From the NCBI GenBank assembly GCA_019419525.1, contig DXZU01000004.1:56079-120078 (forward strand): DNA of 64,000 bases, read 5' to 3'. This stretch comes from Collinsella sp. (lineage in GTDB: Bacteria > Actinomycetota > Coriobacteriia > Coriobacteriales > Coriobacteriaceae). Below the pieces are notes generated by a model, which was not told the origin of the DNA, did not search any database, and worked only from the letters and a program-made list of their open reading frames with translations. The position numbers and the translations under genes were made by a program. Position 1 is the stretch's first letter; each line of letters starts with the position of its first letter. Of the stretch, positions 1 to 12,559 are shown piece by piece.

Positions 1-1
1 G

Positions 2-1045
<1,044 letters not shown>

Positions 1046-1067
1046 TCGGGACTATTTGGTTATTGCG

Positions 1068-1109
1068 ATATACCCCTTTGCAGCCCGGACGGGCGGCCGA
1101 GGGGTATAT
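1068..1109 (+). terminator. Hairpin between purA and purD
   Basis: A perfect 10-bp inverted repeat (ATATACCCCT at 1068-1077 against AGGGGTATAT at 1100-1109) encloses a second small stem (GCCCG/CGGGC). No clear U-run follows, so it may be a weak terminator, an attenuator or an mRNA-processing hairpin between purA and purD. Confidence 0.45.
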
Positions 1110-1163
1110 TTGCTTGCAAAGGGCTCGCGCGGAGCGGGCCATTCATCCATAGAGGAGGCACCC

Positions 1164-2468
1164 TTGAAGGCGGACACTCAAACCATCGACATCCTGTTGT
1201 TGGGCAGCGGCGGCCGTGAGCATGCTTTGGCAGCTAAGCTCGCAGCATCACCGCGCGCCGGCAAGCTCTACATCGCGCCGGGCAACGGCGGCACCGCGAG
1301 CTGTGGCGAGAACGTTGTTCTCGACGATTGCGATCCTGCGGCCGTGGCGGCGTTTGCGCAGAGCCACGGATGCGGACTCGTGGTAATTGGCCCCGAGGCT
1401 CCGCTCGTGGCGGGCGTGGCCGACGCCGTGCGCGCGGCGGGTATTCCCTGCTTTGGCCCAGGTGCCGAAGGTGCCCAGATGGAGGGTTCCAAGCTGTTCT
1501 CCAAGCAGCTCATGGAGCGTGCGGGCATTCCGACGGCAGCCTACGGCTCGTTTACCGACGAGGCTTCGGCTCTCGCCTACGTGCGCGAGCAGGGCGCTCC
1601 GCTGGTCGTGAAGGCCGACGGCCTTGCCGCGGGCAAGGGCGTTATCGTGGCGACCGAACTTGAGCAGGCCGAGGAGGCCGTGCGCGAGTGCTTTGGCGGC
1701 ACCTTTGGCGATGCCGGCAACACCGTGGTTATCGAGGAGATGCTCGTTGGTCCCGAGTGCTCGCTGCTCGCCTTTACCGACGGCAAGACCGTGCGCCCCA
1801 TGGCCACCTCGCAGGACCACAAGCGCGCCCTCGAGGGCGACAAGGGCCCCAACACCGGCGGCATGGGCGTCTACAGCCCGGTGCCCATCGTGACCGATGA
1901 GGAGCACGCCACGATGGTGAAGGTCATGGAGCAGACCGTGGCCGAGCTCGCTACCGAGGGCATCGACTACCGCGGCTGCCTGTACGGCGGCTTTATGCTC
2001 ACGCCTGCCGGCCCCAAGGTGCTGGAGTTCAATGCCCGCTTTGGCGACCCCGAGACGCAGGTCGTGCTGCCGCGCCTTAAGAACGACCTGGTCGAGGTCA
2101 TGCTCGCCTGCGCCAACTGCGAGCTCGATCAGATTGAGCTCGACTGGCGTGACGAGTGGGCCGTGGCCGTTGTCCTGACGAGCGCGGGCTATCCCGGCAG
2201 CTACGAGAAGGGCAAGGTCATCACCGGTATCGCCGATGCCGAGGTCATGGAGAACGTGACCGTGTACCACGCGGGCACTGCCGTGGTGGACGGCCAGCTC
2301 GTGACCAATGGTGGCCGCGTGCTTGCCGTGACCGCTCTGGGCGACACGTTCGAGAACGCTCGCAACCTTGCCTACGAGGCCTGCGAGAAGATTGATTTTG
2401 AAGGCAAGACCCTGCGCCACGACATCGGCCTGCGCGCGCTGCGCGGCCGCGACGCCTGGGATGCCTAA
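1164..2468 (+). CDS. purD: Phosphoribosylamine-glycine ligase (GARS)
   Basis: Second step of de novo purine synthesis: ATP-dependent ligation of glycine to phosphoribosylamine. I place the start at TTG 1164, because AGGAGG (1153-1158) lies 5 nt upstream and the protein then begins [22 protein letters not shown], the normal PurD N-terminus. A longer frame from 996 would run through the purA end and an intergenic hairpin. The product is 434 residues, the family length. Landmarks: GSGGREHAL near the N-terminus, IAPGNGGTA, the ATP-grasp segment [13 protein letters not shown], the metal/ATP segment [12 protein letters not shown] and a C-terminal [10 protein letters not shown]. It lies between purA and a NUDIX gene on one strand. 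Confidence 0.96.
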   Translation: MKADTQTIDILLLGSGGREHALAAKLAASPRAGKLYIAPGNGGTASCGENVVLDDCDPAAVAAFAQSHGCGLVVIGPEAPLVAGVADAVRAAGIPCFGPGAEGAQMEGSKLFSKQLMERAGIPTAAYGSFTDEASALAYVREQGAPLVVKADGLAAGKGVIVATELEQAEEAVRECFGGTFGDAGNTVVIEEMLVGPECSLLAFTDGKTVRPMATSQDHKRALEGDKGPNTGGMGVYSPVPIVTDEEHATMVKVMEQTVAELATEGIDYRGCLYGGFMLTPAGPKVLEFNARFGDPETQVVLPRLKNDLVEVMLACANCELDQIELDWRDEWAVAVVLTSAGYPGSYEKGKVITGIADAEVMENVTVYHAGTAVVDGQLVTNGGRVLAVTALGDTFENARNLAYEACEKIDFEGKTLRHDIGLRALRGRDAWDA

Positions 2469-2489
2469 AATCCGAGAGGAATGAGACGG

Positions 2490-3185
2490 ATGGACGAGAA
2501 GAACGAAGAGCTCGTGGATGCGCAGATCGTTGAAGAGGACAGCCGCATGTATGGGCACGCCGAGGGCGAGCCTGGTGGCGAGGTCGCTGACGAGCCGGCG
2601 CTGGTGTTGGGCGACGACGACCCGCACGATGCCGAGCTGCACGAGAAGATTCTTTCGGAGGAGTGCGCCTGGAAGGGCAAGATCCTCGACGTCCACCGTC
2701 TTGAGGTTGAGCTGCCCAACGGTCGCCGCAGCGCCCGCGATATCGTTCGCCATCCGGGTGCAGCGGCCGTTGTGGCACTGACCGAGAGCGGCAAGATCGT
2801 ACTGGTGCGTCAGTACCGCACCGCCATCGACCGCGTGACGGTCGAGATTCCCGCCGGCAAGCTCGATCCAGGCGAGGACCCGCTCGATTGCGCCAAACGC
2901 GAGCTGCATGAGGAGACGGGCTTTAGGGCAGGTCGCATTCGCTTTTTGACGTCGATTGTCACGTCCTGCGGCTTCTGCGATGAGATCATTCATATCTACC
3001 TGGCCACCAAGCTCGAGTTCGACGCGCCCAACCCCGACGATGACGAGTTTGTCAACGTGGACCTGGTGCCGCTGCACGAGCTGATCGACGCCGTACTCGA
3101 CGGCAAGATCGAAGACGCCAAGACCGTCGTGGGCGCCTTGGCCTGCGATAGCATCGCGCACCGCCTGGGTGGTTCTGAGCTGTAA
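2490..3185 (+). CDS. NUDIX hydrolase, ADP-ribose pyrophosphatase type
   Basis: Probably cleaves ADP-ribose or related nucleoside diphosphate sugars to AMP and a sugar phosphate. The Nudix box GX5EX7REUXEEXGU is intact around residues 123-145 (core RELHEETGF preceded by GKLDPGEDP). The flanking VVALTESGKIVLVRQYR and VEIPAGKLD segments are typical of the ADPRase subgroup. A ~60-residue acidic N-terminal extension precedes the domain. Two ATGs compete. The second, at 2490, has GAGAGGA 9 nt upstream, whereas the first (2481) directly abuts that site, so 2490 is preferred (231 residues). It starts 21 nt after purD and is probably cotranscribed with it. The exact substrate cannot be read from sequence. 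Confidence 0.85.
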   Translation: MDEKNEELVDAQIVEEDSRMYGHAEGEPGGEVADEPALVLGDDDPHDAELHEKILSEECAWKGKILDVHRLEVELPNGRRSARDIVRHPGAAAVVALTESGKIVLVRQYRTAIDRVTVEIPAGKLDPGEDPLDCAKRELHEETGFRAGRIRFLTSIVTSCGFCDEIIHIYLATKLEFDAPNPDDDEFVNVDLVPLHELIDAVLDGKIEDAKTVVGALACDSIAHRLGGSEL

Positions 3186-3224
3186 CGAGCGGGGATGATC
3201 CCGCAGGTTTGTATAAGTCAGCGA

Positions 3225-3322
3225 AAGTGCTCCATTTGAGACAAGGTGGCCTAAAAGAGGAGGGAAGCGTATGGATATACGCGACCGACGATTGAAGGCC
3301 AGATTGTCCAAATGGAGCACTT
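3225..3322. promoter_or_regulatory. Imperfect 27-bp inverted repeat around exporter start
   Basis: Left arm 3225-3251 and right arm 3297-3322 are near-perfect complements, including the shared AAATGGAGCACTT. The loop contains the AGGAGG ribosome site (3258-3263) and the ATG at 3271 of the following ABC exporter. It could be an operator pair for a repressor or an mRNA hairpin that controls translation. No terminator-like U-run follows. Confidence 0.5.
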
Positions 3323-5142
3323 GCAGCGTCGAGACGAAACGCGGTTTGGTAAAACCGCGTAAGGTGATTATGTTTAAAAGGTTTCTCTCGTATTACGAGC
3401 CCCAGATGGGGCTTTTTGTTGCCGATACTGTTTGCGCTCTGGTGCTTGCTGCCATTGACCTTGCGTTTCCTATTATTCTGCGCAATTTGACCGGCGGGCT
3501 GTTTACTCAGGGTCAGGCTGCCATTATGCAGGCGCTCGGTATGATCGCGGTGGGTTTGGTGCTGATGTATATCATCCGTTGCGCCTGCCGCTACTTTGTG
3601 AGCTACTGGGGCCACGTGATGGGCGCGCGCATGGAGTCCAAGATGCGCGAGGACCTGTTTGACCAGTACGAGCGCTTTAGCTTTGCGTACTTCGACCGTA
3701 ACAGCTCGGGCGACATGATGAGCCGCGTGGTCAACGACCTGTTCGATATCTGCGAGGCGGCGCACCACGTGCCCGAGTGGATCATCATCTGCGGCATCGA
3801 GATTATCGGCTCGTTTGTGATCCTCTTTACCATCGCCCCGGTGCTGGCGCTTGCCATGGCTGCGGTGACAGCAGCGTTTTCGGTCATCATGTTTTGGCAG
3901 AACATGCGCATGCGCGAGGTCTTTAGCGACAACCGCAAAAAGATCAGCGGCATCAATGCGCAGCTGCAGGATTCGCTGGCGGGCATGCGCGTGGTCAAGA
4001 GCTTTGCCAATGAGGAGACCGAGCGCTTCAAGTTCCGCGCCTCCAACAATCGCTATCTTTCGTCCAAGGAGAACATGTATCACGCCATGGGCGTCTATAC
4101 TGCGACGTATGGCCTGCTCTCGGGTGTGCTCTATGTGATCGTGGTACTGCTGGGCGGCTGGCTGGTCGCCCAGGGACAGCTGCAGGCGGTCGATATGGCG
4201 ACCTTTGCACTCTATATTTCGCTGTTCTGCACGCCGCTCGAGACACTCGTCAATTCGGCCGAAACGTATCAGAAGGCCATCGCCGGCTTTAAGCGCATGG
4301 ACGAGGTACTCTCGACCGCGCCGGATATCCAGGACAAGCCGGGCGCCATGGATCTGCAGGTGACCGCCGGCGCCGTGGATTATCACGACGTGTGCTTTAA
4401 CTACGAGGATGTTGAGCTGGGCGAGGGCGATGCCGACGAGCGTCCCGTTATCGACCATATGGATCTGTCCATCAAGCCCGGGCAGACCATCGCTTTGGTT
4501 GGCCCTTCGGGCGGTGGCAAGTCCACGACCTGTTCGCTGCTGCCGCGCTTTTACGACGTTGCCGCTGGGTCCATTAGCATCGACGGTCAGGACGTGCGCG
4601 ATGTGACGCAGCAGAGCCTGCGCCGCGCTATCGGCCTGGTGCAGCAGGATGTCTACCTGTTTGACGGAACAATCGGCGAGAACATCGCCTACGGCAAGCC
4701 GGGCGCTACGGCAGAAGAGATCGCCGAGGCCGCCCGTCGCGCCAACATCGAAGCCTTTATCGAGTCGCTTCCACAGGGCTATGACACGGTCGTGGGCGAG
4801 CGCGGCAGCCGTCTTTCGGGCGGACAGAAACAGCGCGTTGCCATCGCGCGTGTGTTTCTCAAGAACCCCAAGATCCTGATTTTGGACGAGGCGACGAGTG
4901 CTTTGGATAACGAGAGCGAGGGGGCGGTGCAGGAGTCACTCGAAGAGCTGGCACGCGGCCGCACCACGATTATCATCGCCCATCGTCTTTCGACCATTAA
5001 GCATGCCGATGAGATTGCGACCGTTGAGCATGGTCGCGTTGTGGAGCGTGGCACGCACGAGGAGCTTCTCGCCCGTGGCGGCACCTATGCCCGTTACTAT
5101 CGAATGCAGTTCGAAGGTGCGCGTGCGCACGAGCTCGACTGA
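3271..5142 (+). CDS. ABC exporter, fused membrane and ATPase domains
   Basis: A 623-residue half-transporter of the lipid/multidrug/peptide exporter class (MsbA/LmrA-like architecture), located in the cytoplasmic membrane. About six membrane segments fill residues ~35-330. The ATPase domain follows with Walker A GPSGGGKST near residue 411, signature LSGGQKQR near 515, Walker B ILILDEATS near 536 and the switch AHRLST near 570. ATG 3271 has AGGAGG 7 nt upstream. An alternative ATG at 3370 gives MFKRFLSYYEPQMG, which looks like the usual family N-terminus but has a poorer ribosome site, so the first 33 residues may be untranslated leader. There is no partner exporter gene next to it, so it may act as a homodimer. 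Substrate unknown. Confidence 0.88.
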   Translation: MDIRDRRLKARLSKWSTCSVETKRGLVKPRKVIMFKRFLSYYEPQMGLFVADTVCALVLAAIDLAFPIILRNLTGGLFTQGQAAIMQALGMIAVGLVLMYIIRCACRYFVSYWGHVMGARMESKMREDLFDQYERFSFAYFDRNSSGDMMSRVVNDLFDICEAAHHVPEWIIICGIEIIGSFVILFTIAPVLALAMAAVTAAFSVIMFWQNMRMREVFSDNRKKISGINAQLQDSLAGMRVVKSFANEETERFKFRASNNRYLSSKENMYHAMGVYTATYGLLSGVLYVIVVLLGGWLVAQGQLQAVDMATFALYISLFCTPLETLVNSAETYQKAIAGFKRMDEVLSTAPDIQDKPGAMDLQVTAGAVDYHDVCFNYEDVELGEGDADERPVIDHMDLSIKPGQTIALVGPSGGGKSTTCSLLPRFYDVAAGSISIDGQDVRDVTQQSLRRAIGLVQQDVYLFDGTIGENIAYGKPGATAEEIAEAARRANIEAFIESLPQGYDTVVGERGSRLSGGQKQRVAIARVFLKNPKILILDEATSALDNESEGAVQESLEELARGRTTIIIAHRLSTIKHADEIATVEHGRVVERGTHEELLARGGTYARYYRMQFEGARAHELD

Positions 5143-5161
5143 TTGATATGACAGGAAGTTT

Positions 5162-6127
5162 ATGGCTGACAAGAACCCTTTGACTCCGGAAGAAGTGACG
5201 GAGTTATTCTCCGAAATCGATGCATCCGGCGTCTTGGATCCCACGCTTGCCAAAAAGCGAACCGAGCGCATGCGTGAGAAGGAGGCTGCGGCCAAGCGCG
5301 GTGACAAAGCGGCGCTAGCGCAGCTGCGCAGCGAGGACCGCGCGAGCCAGGCAAAACATATCGACCCGCTGTCCGAGGACGATCCTTCGGGCTCGCAGGT
5401 GAGCCATACCATTACGAAGACCGCGATGGCCGTAGTCATTGGTATTTTGGTGCTGATCGTGGGCATGCAGATCGGCTACGGCGTGATGCGTCGTCTGAAC
5501 ACCGCCAACCTGTCCGAGAGCGTTTCGGTGGATACCGTTTCGACGGCGCTGAAGGGCGGCCTTGAGTGGGGCAACGGCTTTACGCAGTTCCCACTCGACT
5601 TTACCGTCGATGAAGCCGATGAGCGCACGGGCACGGTTGAGGTGACGGTGTTGGACACGTCGTCTGCCAATGAGCTCGAGCTGCTGTCCAACGGGCAGAT
5701 CCAGGCCGCGGCGCTTGCGACCAACGCCCTGCTCAACGACAAGATTGACCGCGTGGTGTATAACGTTCACGCCTATATCGACGAGGATAGCAACATTCAG
5801 CACGATTCCTTTTTTGGCATGTTCCCCGCGCGGGGTCATCAGAGCGCCATTTTGACGTTTGTGTGGACCAAGAGCTCATCCAACGCCACGAGTATCGACT
5901 GGAAGATGCGCATCGTAAGCATGGACGACACCATTGCCGAGCGCATTCAAAAACAGGTGAACTCGGTTTCGTCGCTGATCGAGGACCCGGTGGTGAGCCA
6001 GACCAAGATTGACGAGGAAAAGGCCGAACGTGACCTGGAGCATCGTCTGCATGGCCGCGAGATTTTCCGCGGCGGCAAGCCCGACCGAACGCCGTCCGAT
6101 CTGCTGGGACAGGACAAGAAAAAGTAA
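5162..6127 (+). CDS. Single-pass membrane protein, unknown function
   Basis: A 321-residue protein that I do not recognise as a named family. Residues 1-80 are charged and helical (KKRTERMREKEAAAKRG). One membrane segment lies at about residues 87-108 (AMAVVIGILVLIVGMQIGYG). The remaining ~210 residues should lie outside the cytoplasm and contain a mixed alpha/beta-looking region, ending in a basic tail (LLGQDKKK). ATG 5162 has AGGAAG upstream and begins 20 nt after the ABC exporter stop, so the two are very likely cotranscribed. A strong terminator at 6134-6173 closes the unit. The pairing with the exporter suggests an accessory role, but this is only inference. Confidence 0.7.
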   Translation: MADKNPLTPEEVTELFSEIDASGVLDPTLAKKRTERMREKEAAAKRGDKAALAQLRSEDRASQAKHIDPLSEDDPSGSQVSHTITKTAMAVVIGILVLIVGMQIGYGVMRRLNTANLSESVSVDTVSTALKGGLEWGNGFTQFPLDFTVDEADERTGTVEVTVLDTSSANELELLSNGQIQAAALATNALLNDKIDRVVYNVHAYIDEDSNIQHDSFFGMFPARGHQSAILTFVWTKSSSNATSIDWKMRIVSMDDTIAERIQKQVNSVSSLIEDPVVSQTKIDEEKAERDLEHRLHGREIFRGGKPDRTPSDLLGQDKKK

Positions 6128-6133
6128 GACGCC

Positions 6134-6173
6134 ATCATCCCGCGTGAGCCACAAGCCCCGCGGGATGATTTTT
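6134..6173 (+). terminator. Rho-independent terminator
   Basis: An 11-bp stem (ATCATCCCGCG at 6134-6144 with CGCGGGATGAT at 6159-6169) is followed by a short T-run. It ends the exporter/membrane protein unit before carA. Confidence 0.85.
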
Positions 6174-6305
6174 CTGGGACGGGGATTAAAAAATCATTAT
6201 GCATAGAAAGTCATAATTATCATTTCGTAAACATTTCGATGAAATTAACGCCATGAGGCATGCTTGCGGTTACAATACCGCGAGGCCTAACTACACACCT
6301 TTAAG

Positions 6306-6330
6306 CCGGTCCTGTGAGACCGGGAAGGAG
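6306..6330 (+). promoter_or_regulatory. PyrR-type RNA binding loop on the carA ribosome site
   Basis: The hairpin CCGGTC (6306-6311), loop CTGTGA, GACCGG (6318-6323) contains GGTCCTGTGAGACC. This fits the known PyrR-binding consensus ARUCCNGNGAGGYU at nearly every fixed position, with one G-to-A change and C for the last U. It ends 1 nt before the AAGGAG ribosome site (6325-6330) of carA. Established PyrR biology: the protein binds such loops when UMP/UTP is high. The placement suggests direct control of translation start, as described for actinobacteria, rather than attenuation. A TACAAT at 6271-6276 could be the -10 of the promoter, but I see no convincing -35. Confidence 0.75.
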
Positions 6331-6334
6331 AATT

Positions 6335-7840
6335 ATGGCGAACAACCATACTGCGGGCGCTGCCGCCCGCACCTTCGCGCCCAGCGAGCTTTGCCAGCGT
6401 ATGCTGGCCAAAACCAGCAAGGGCACCTGCGGTCCCTGCATCCTGTATCTTGAGGATGGGACCATTTTTTATGGACGTGCATGCGGCGCCGAGGGCACCG
6501 CGACCGGCGAAGTCTGCTTCAACACCTCGCTCGAGGGCTACTTTGAGGTCATGACCGACCCGAGTTATGCCGGCCAAATCGTAACCATGACCTATCCGCA
6601 GATCGGCAACTACGGTATCGACGAGACCGACGTCCAGTCGGCCTTCCCTGGCGACGCCGTGCGCTCTGCGAGCGCTCCGGCTATGCGCGGCATGATCGTT
6701 CGCGACATGTGCGCCACGCCTTCTAACTGGCGCTCGGCCGTCAGCGTGCCGGAGTACCTGCGCGCTCACGGTATCGTCGCTATCGAGGGCGTCGACACCC
6801 GCGCTCTTGTGCGCCACCTGCGCGACAACGGCTCCAAGATGGGCATTATCTCGACCGAGGTCTTCGACGTCGACGAGCTTGCCGAGCGTCTGGCCGCAGC
6901 GCCCACGCTGGTAGGCGAGAACCTGGTCAAGACCGTAAGTTGCCCCGCGCCTCACAAGTTTGTGGCCGCCGACCTGCCTGCCACGCATGACTTTGCGCTT
7001 GCGGTTGCCGCTCCTGCCCGTCACAAAGTGGTCGCCTATGACTGCGGTGTGAAGCGCGGCATTCTGGAGGGGCTGGTCCGCGCCGGCTGCGACCTTACCG
7101 TCGTGCCGTGGGATACGCCCGCGAGCGAGGTGCTCGACATGAATCCCGATGGCGTCTTTTTATCCAACGGCCCCGGCGACCCCGATGCCGTGGTGGAGAC
7201 CTACGAGCAGGTGCAGCAGCTGATCGGCAAGGTGCCGGTCTTTGGTATTTGTCTTGGTCACCAGATGATCAGCCTGGCCTGCGGCGCCCAGATGGAAAAG
7301 CTTAAGTTCGGTCACCGCGGTGGCAACCAGCCGGTCATGAACCTGGTAAGCCGTCGCGTGGAGATCACCGCACAAAACCATGGCTTTGGCCTGCTATTCC
7401 CCAGCTTGGGCAAGCTTGTCCCCGAGCTTTCCGGCGGCGAGACCGAGCATGCGGTCGATGGAGATCTGCGCGTCTGGGTGCGCCGCGGAATCGCGCCGGT
7501 CGTGATGAACGAGCACTTTGGCCGCATTCGCCTAACACATGTGAACCTCAACGACGGCACCGCCGAGGGCATCCAGCTGCTCGACGCCCCGTGCTTCTCG
7601 GTCCAGTACCACCCCGAGGCTTCGCCTGGCCCCACCGATGCCCACTATCTCTTTACCGCCTTTACGCGACTCATGGACGGCGAGGAGAACTACCTGGACA
7701 TCGATACCGCGAAGGACCGCCTTGCCGGCTGGAATTTCGCCGACGATGGTTCCGCCGTTCTACCGAACGGCGGACCGGTCGACGCTGCGGCTGCATCTGG
7801 CACATCATCTTGCCGTTCTGCTTCGGACGCGCGGGCATAA
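6335..7840 (+). CDS. carA: Carbamoyl-phosphate synthase small (glutaminase) subunit
   Basis: Hydrolyses glutamine and passes ammonia to CarB for carbamoyl phosphate, feeding pyrimidine and arginine synthesis. ATG 6335 follows AAGGAG (6325-6330). The class I amidotransferase nucleophile is Cys306 in VFGICLGHQM, with the His/Glu pair in QYHPEASPGP. At 501 residues it is far longer than the usual ~360-385. About 30 residues are added at the N-terminus, ~36 between QNHGF (~347) and THVNLNDGT (~401), and ~60 low-complexity residues follow the catalytic domain, ending in an Ala/Ser/Gly-rich tail. All catalytic residues are present, so it should be active. carB follows after 98 nt. Confidence 0.95.
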   Translation: MANNHTAGAAARTFAPSELCQRMLAKTSKGTCGPCILYLEDGTIFYGRACGAEGTATGEVCFNTSLEGYFEVMTDPSYAGQIVTMTYPQIGNYGIDETDVQSAFPGDAVRSASAPAMRGMIVRDMCATPSNWRSAVSVPEYLRAHGIVAIEGVDTRALVRHLRDNGSKMGIISTEVFDVDELAERLAAAPTLVGENLVKTVSCPAPHKFVAADLPATHDFALAVAAPARHKVVAYDCGVKRGILEGLVRAGCDLTVVPWDTPASEVLDMNPDGVFLSNGPGDPDAVVETYEQVQQLIGKVPVFGICLGHQMISLACGAQMEKLKFGHRGGNQPVMNLVSRRVEITAQNHGFGLLFPSLGKLVPELSGGETEHAVDGDLRVWVRRGIAPVVMNEHFGRIRLTHVNLNDGTAEGIQLLDAPCFSVQYHPEASPGPTDAHYLFTAFTRLMDGEENYLDIDTAKDRLAGWNFADDGSAVLPNGGPVDAAAASGTSSCRSASDARA

Positions 7841-7938
7841 GCCCAGCGCGCCCTCGCATCACGGCAACCTGATGCACCAGCTGCACCCTCGCTGACTTTT
7901 CCAAAACATTGAGTCAGCCTCTCTAGGAGGTTTTTAAC

Positions 7939-11253
<3,315 letters not shown>

Positions 11254-11265
11254 GTTGAGCTGTCC

Positions 11266-11349
11266 GGCCGGGGCGGGAGGCGGACACTTTCTCTCGGAAA
11301 CTGGGCTTCGCGAAGTTTTCCGAGAGAAAGGACCGCCTCCCGCCCGGCC
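11266..11349. repeat. Long hairpin repeat, family 1 copy A
   Basis: Imperfect arms of about 34 nt enclose a loop whose 20-nt core (11299-11318) is identical, in reverse complement, to the core of the hairpin at 16531-16576. GC-rich outer arms (GGCGGGAGGCGG and complement) are specific to this copy. It lies just after carB and may also serve as a terminator. Confidence 0.75.
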
Positions 11350-11423
11350 TGCGGTGACTCGGTAGCACCGTGTGCTGCCGAAGGGGCTTTGCGCGATGAC
11401 TAGGGCTGAAAAAGAAAGTGAGT

Positions 11424-11464
11424 GTGGGCGCCGTCGTTCGTTTGAACGACGGCGCCCACGTTTT
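11424..11464. terminator. Bidirectional terminator
   Basis: A perfect 16-bp stem (GTGGGCGCCGTCGTTC at 11424-11439 with its complement at 11444-11459) has a GTTT loop. A GTTTT follows on the plus side and CTTTCTTTTTC on the minus side. It separates convergent carB and the GntR-type gene. Confidence 0.85.
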
Positions 11465-11468
11465 GGAT

Positions 11469-12251
11469 TTATTGGGCTGTGGCGGTGAAGGTTGTTTTGT
11501 CGGCGGCGATGTGCACGTGCAACTTTGCCTGACCGTCACAGCTGATGAGCACGCCTACCTCGAACGGGGTTCCCGTCTTGTCGTAGGTCGAACGCACGAT
11601 GCGCATCGCCGCCTTACCGGTGTTCTGTCCCAAAAGGCGCGCCTCATGCTTGTCGAGGTTGACCGTCTCGTAGACGGCATCGACGCTTGCGGGCAGGATG
11701 CCGGTCTTTTCCGCGATGTAGGCGTAGAGCGAGCCATCCACGTCTTTGCGTGTGAGCTCGGGGCAAAGTGACACGGGGATATAGACGTAGTTGAGCTCCA
11801 TGGGTTTGTCGTTGGCGAGACGCAGGCGGCGAATCTCCCAGACGGGTGTCCCTTCGGGCACTTTGAGCCCAGAGGCGATGCCGCGGACGGCCGGTATGCT
11901 TGAAAAGGCGAGAATCTGCGAGCTCGGAACCCGTCCCGCTTCGCGCATCCGCGCGCTGAAATTCAGGGCCAGGTCGATGCCGGGTGCTGAGGTTTGGGGC
12001 TTGATGAACGTGCCCTGCCCACGTTTGCGCACCACGCGCCCCTCGATGACGAGATCTTGGAAGCAACGGCGCACGGTCGCGCGCGATAACTCCAGCCGCT
12101 CACAGATTTCGAGCTCGCGTGGCAGCGGCGTCTTGGTGTCGAACGCCTGGCTGGCGATAAGCAGGGCGATTCGATGTTTAAGTTGGACATAGAGCGGCGT
12201 ATCACCGCTGCGGTCGAAGGGTTCGGAGGCGAGAAACGAGATCATATCCAT
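11469..12251 (-). CDS. GntR-family (HutC/UTRA) transcription regulator
   Basis: A DNA-binding repressor with an N-terminal winged helix (residues ~15-80, including LSRATVRRCFQDLVIEGRVVRKRGQGTFI) and a C-terminal UTRA ligand domain (~95-255) that usually senses a sugar phosphate. The start is taken at the ATG complementary to 12249-12251, which has GGAGGT just upstream; this gives 260 residues. It is divergent from the mannose-family PTS operon beginning at 12560, the standard arrangement for a local regulator, so it very probably controls that operon and itself. A 15-bp palindrome at 12335-12349 in the shared region is a candidate operator. The inducer is unknown, but UTRA members of PTS loci commonly bind the phosphorylated sugar. 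Confidence 0.88.
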   Translation of the reverse strand: MDMISFLASEPFDRSGDTPLYVQLKHRIALLIASQAFDTKTPLPRELEICERLELSRATVRRCFQDLVIEGRVVRKRGQGTFIKPQTSAPGIDLALNFSARMREAGRVPSSQILAFSSIPAVRGIASGLKVPEGTPVWEIRRLRLANDKPMELNYVYIPVSLCPELTRKDVDGSLYAYIAEKTGILPASVDAVYETVNLDKHEARLLGQNTGKAAMRIVRSTYDKTGTPFEVGVLISCDGQAKLHVHIAADKTTFTATAQ

Positions 12252-12334
12252 GGGGTACCTCCATGTCGTGAGCATACGTGACATGGTCTGACACTGCGGG
12301 ACAAACCGGTGATGTCAGGCCCGATTCTTGTTGG

Positions 12335-12349
12335 TATGTATGGTACATA
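12335..12349. promoter_or_regulatory. Candidate GntR operator palindrome
   Basis: TATGTA-TGG-TACATA is a perfect inverted repeat in the 308-nt divergent region between the GntR gene and the PTS operon. Its size and position suit a HutC/UTRA-type dimer. Assignment is by position only. Confidence 0.45.
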
Positions 12350-12424
12350 AGGAACATAAAACATTTATCAGGCAATCTACCTGCTATTTTAAAAATAATT
12401 AGAAGAAAAAATAATTTAGGCACA

Positions 12425-12475
12425 AAAATAGTTGCTACCGTTAACCGACGAATAGTTGCCGTTCGCAACTATTTT
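12425..12475 (+). promoter_or_regulatory. Competing hairpins in the PTS operon leader
   Basis: AATAGTTGC occurs twice (12427-12435 and 12451-12459), and its complement GCAACTATT once (12465-12473), followed by a T-rich stretch. The complement can pair with either upstream copy, so two mutually exclusive hairpins are possible. The nearer one, with loop CGTTC and the following TTTTC, resembles a weak terminator. This could be an attenuator or antiterminator for the PTS operon. Confidence 0.4.
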
Positions 12476-12559
12476 CTTGTACCGAACATGCCCCGGCGCA
12501 ACAATAATCTCAGCAAAAAACAAAGCCGTGCGACACACGGCAGGTCGAGAGGAGACCGC

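Noticed and set aside
1248..3320. Long open frame of 690 residues on the minus strand across purD and the NUDIX gene
   Set aside because: It is antisense to well-recognised genes, low-complexity in composition (His/Arg/Val/Gly rich) and has no family features. High GC makes such shadow frames common.
12421..12437. Sigma-54 promoter for the mannose-family PTS operon (GGCAC ... TTGCT)
   Set aside because: The two boxes are 8 nt apart rather than the required 5, and the local regulator is GntR type rather than LevR type.
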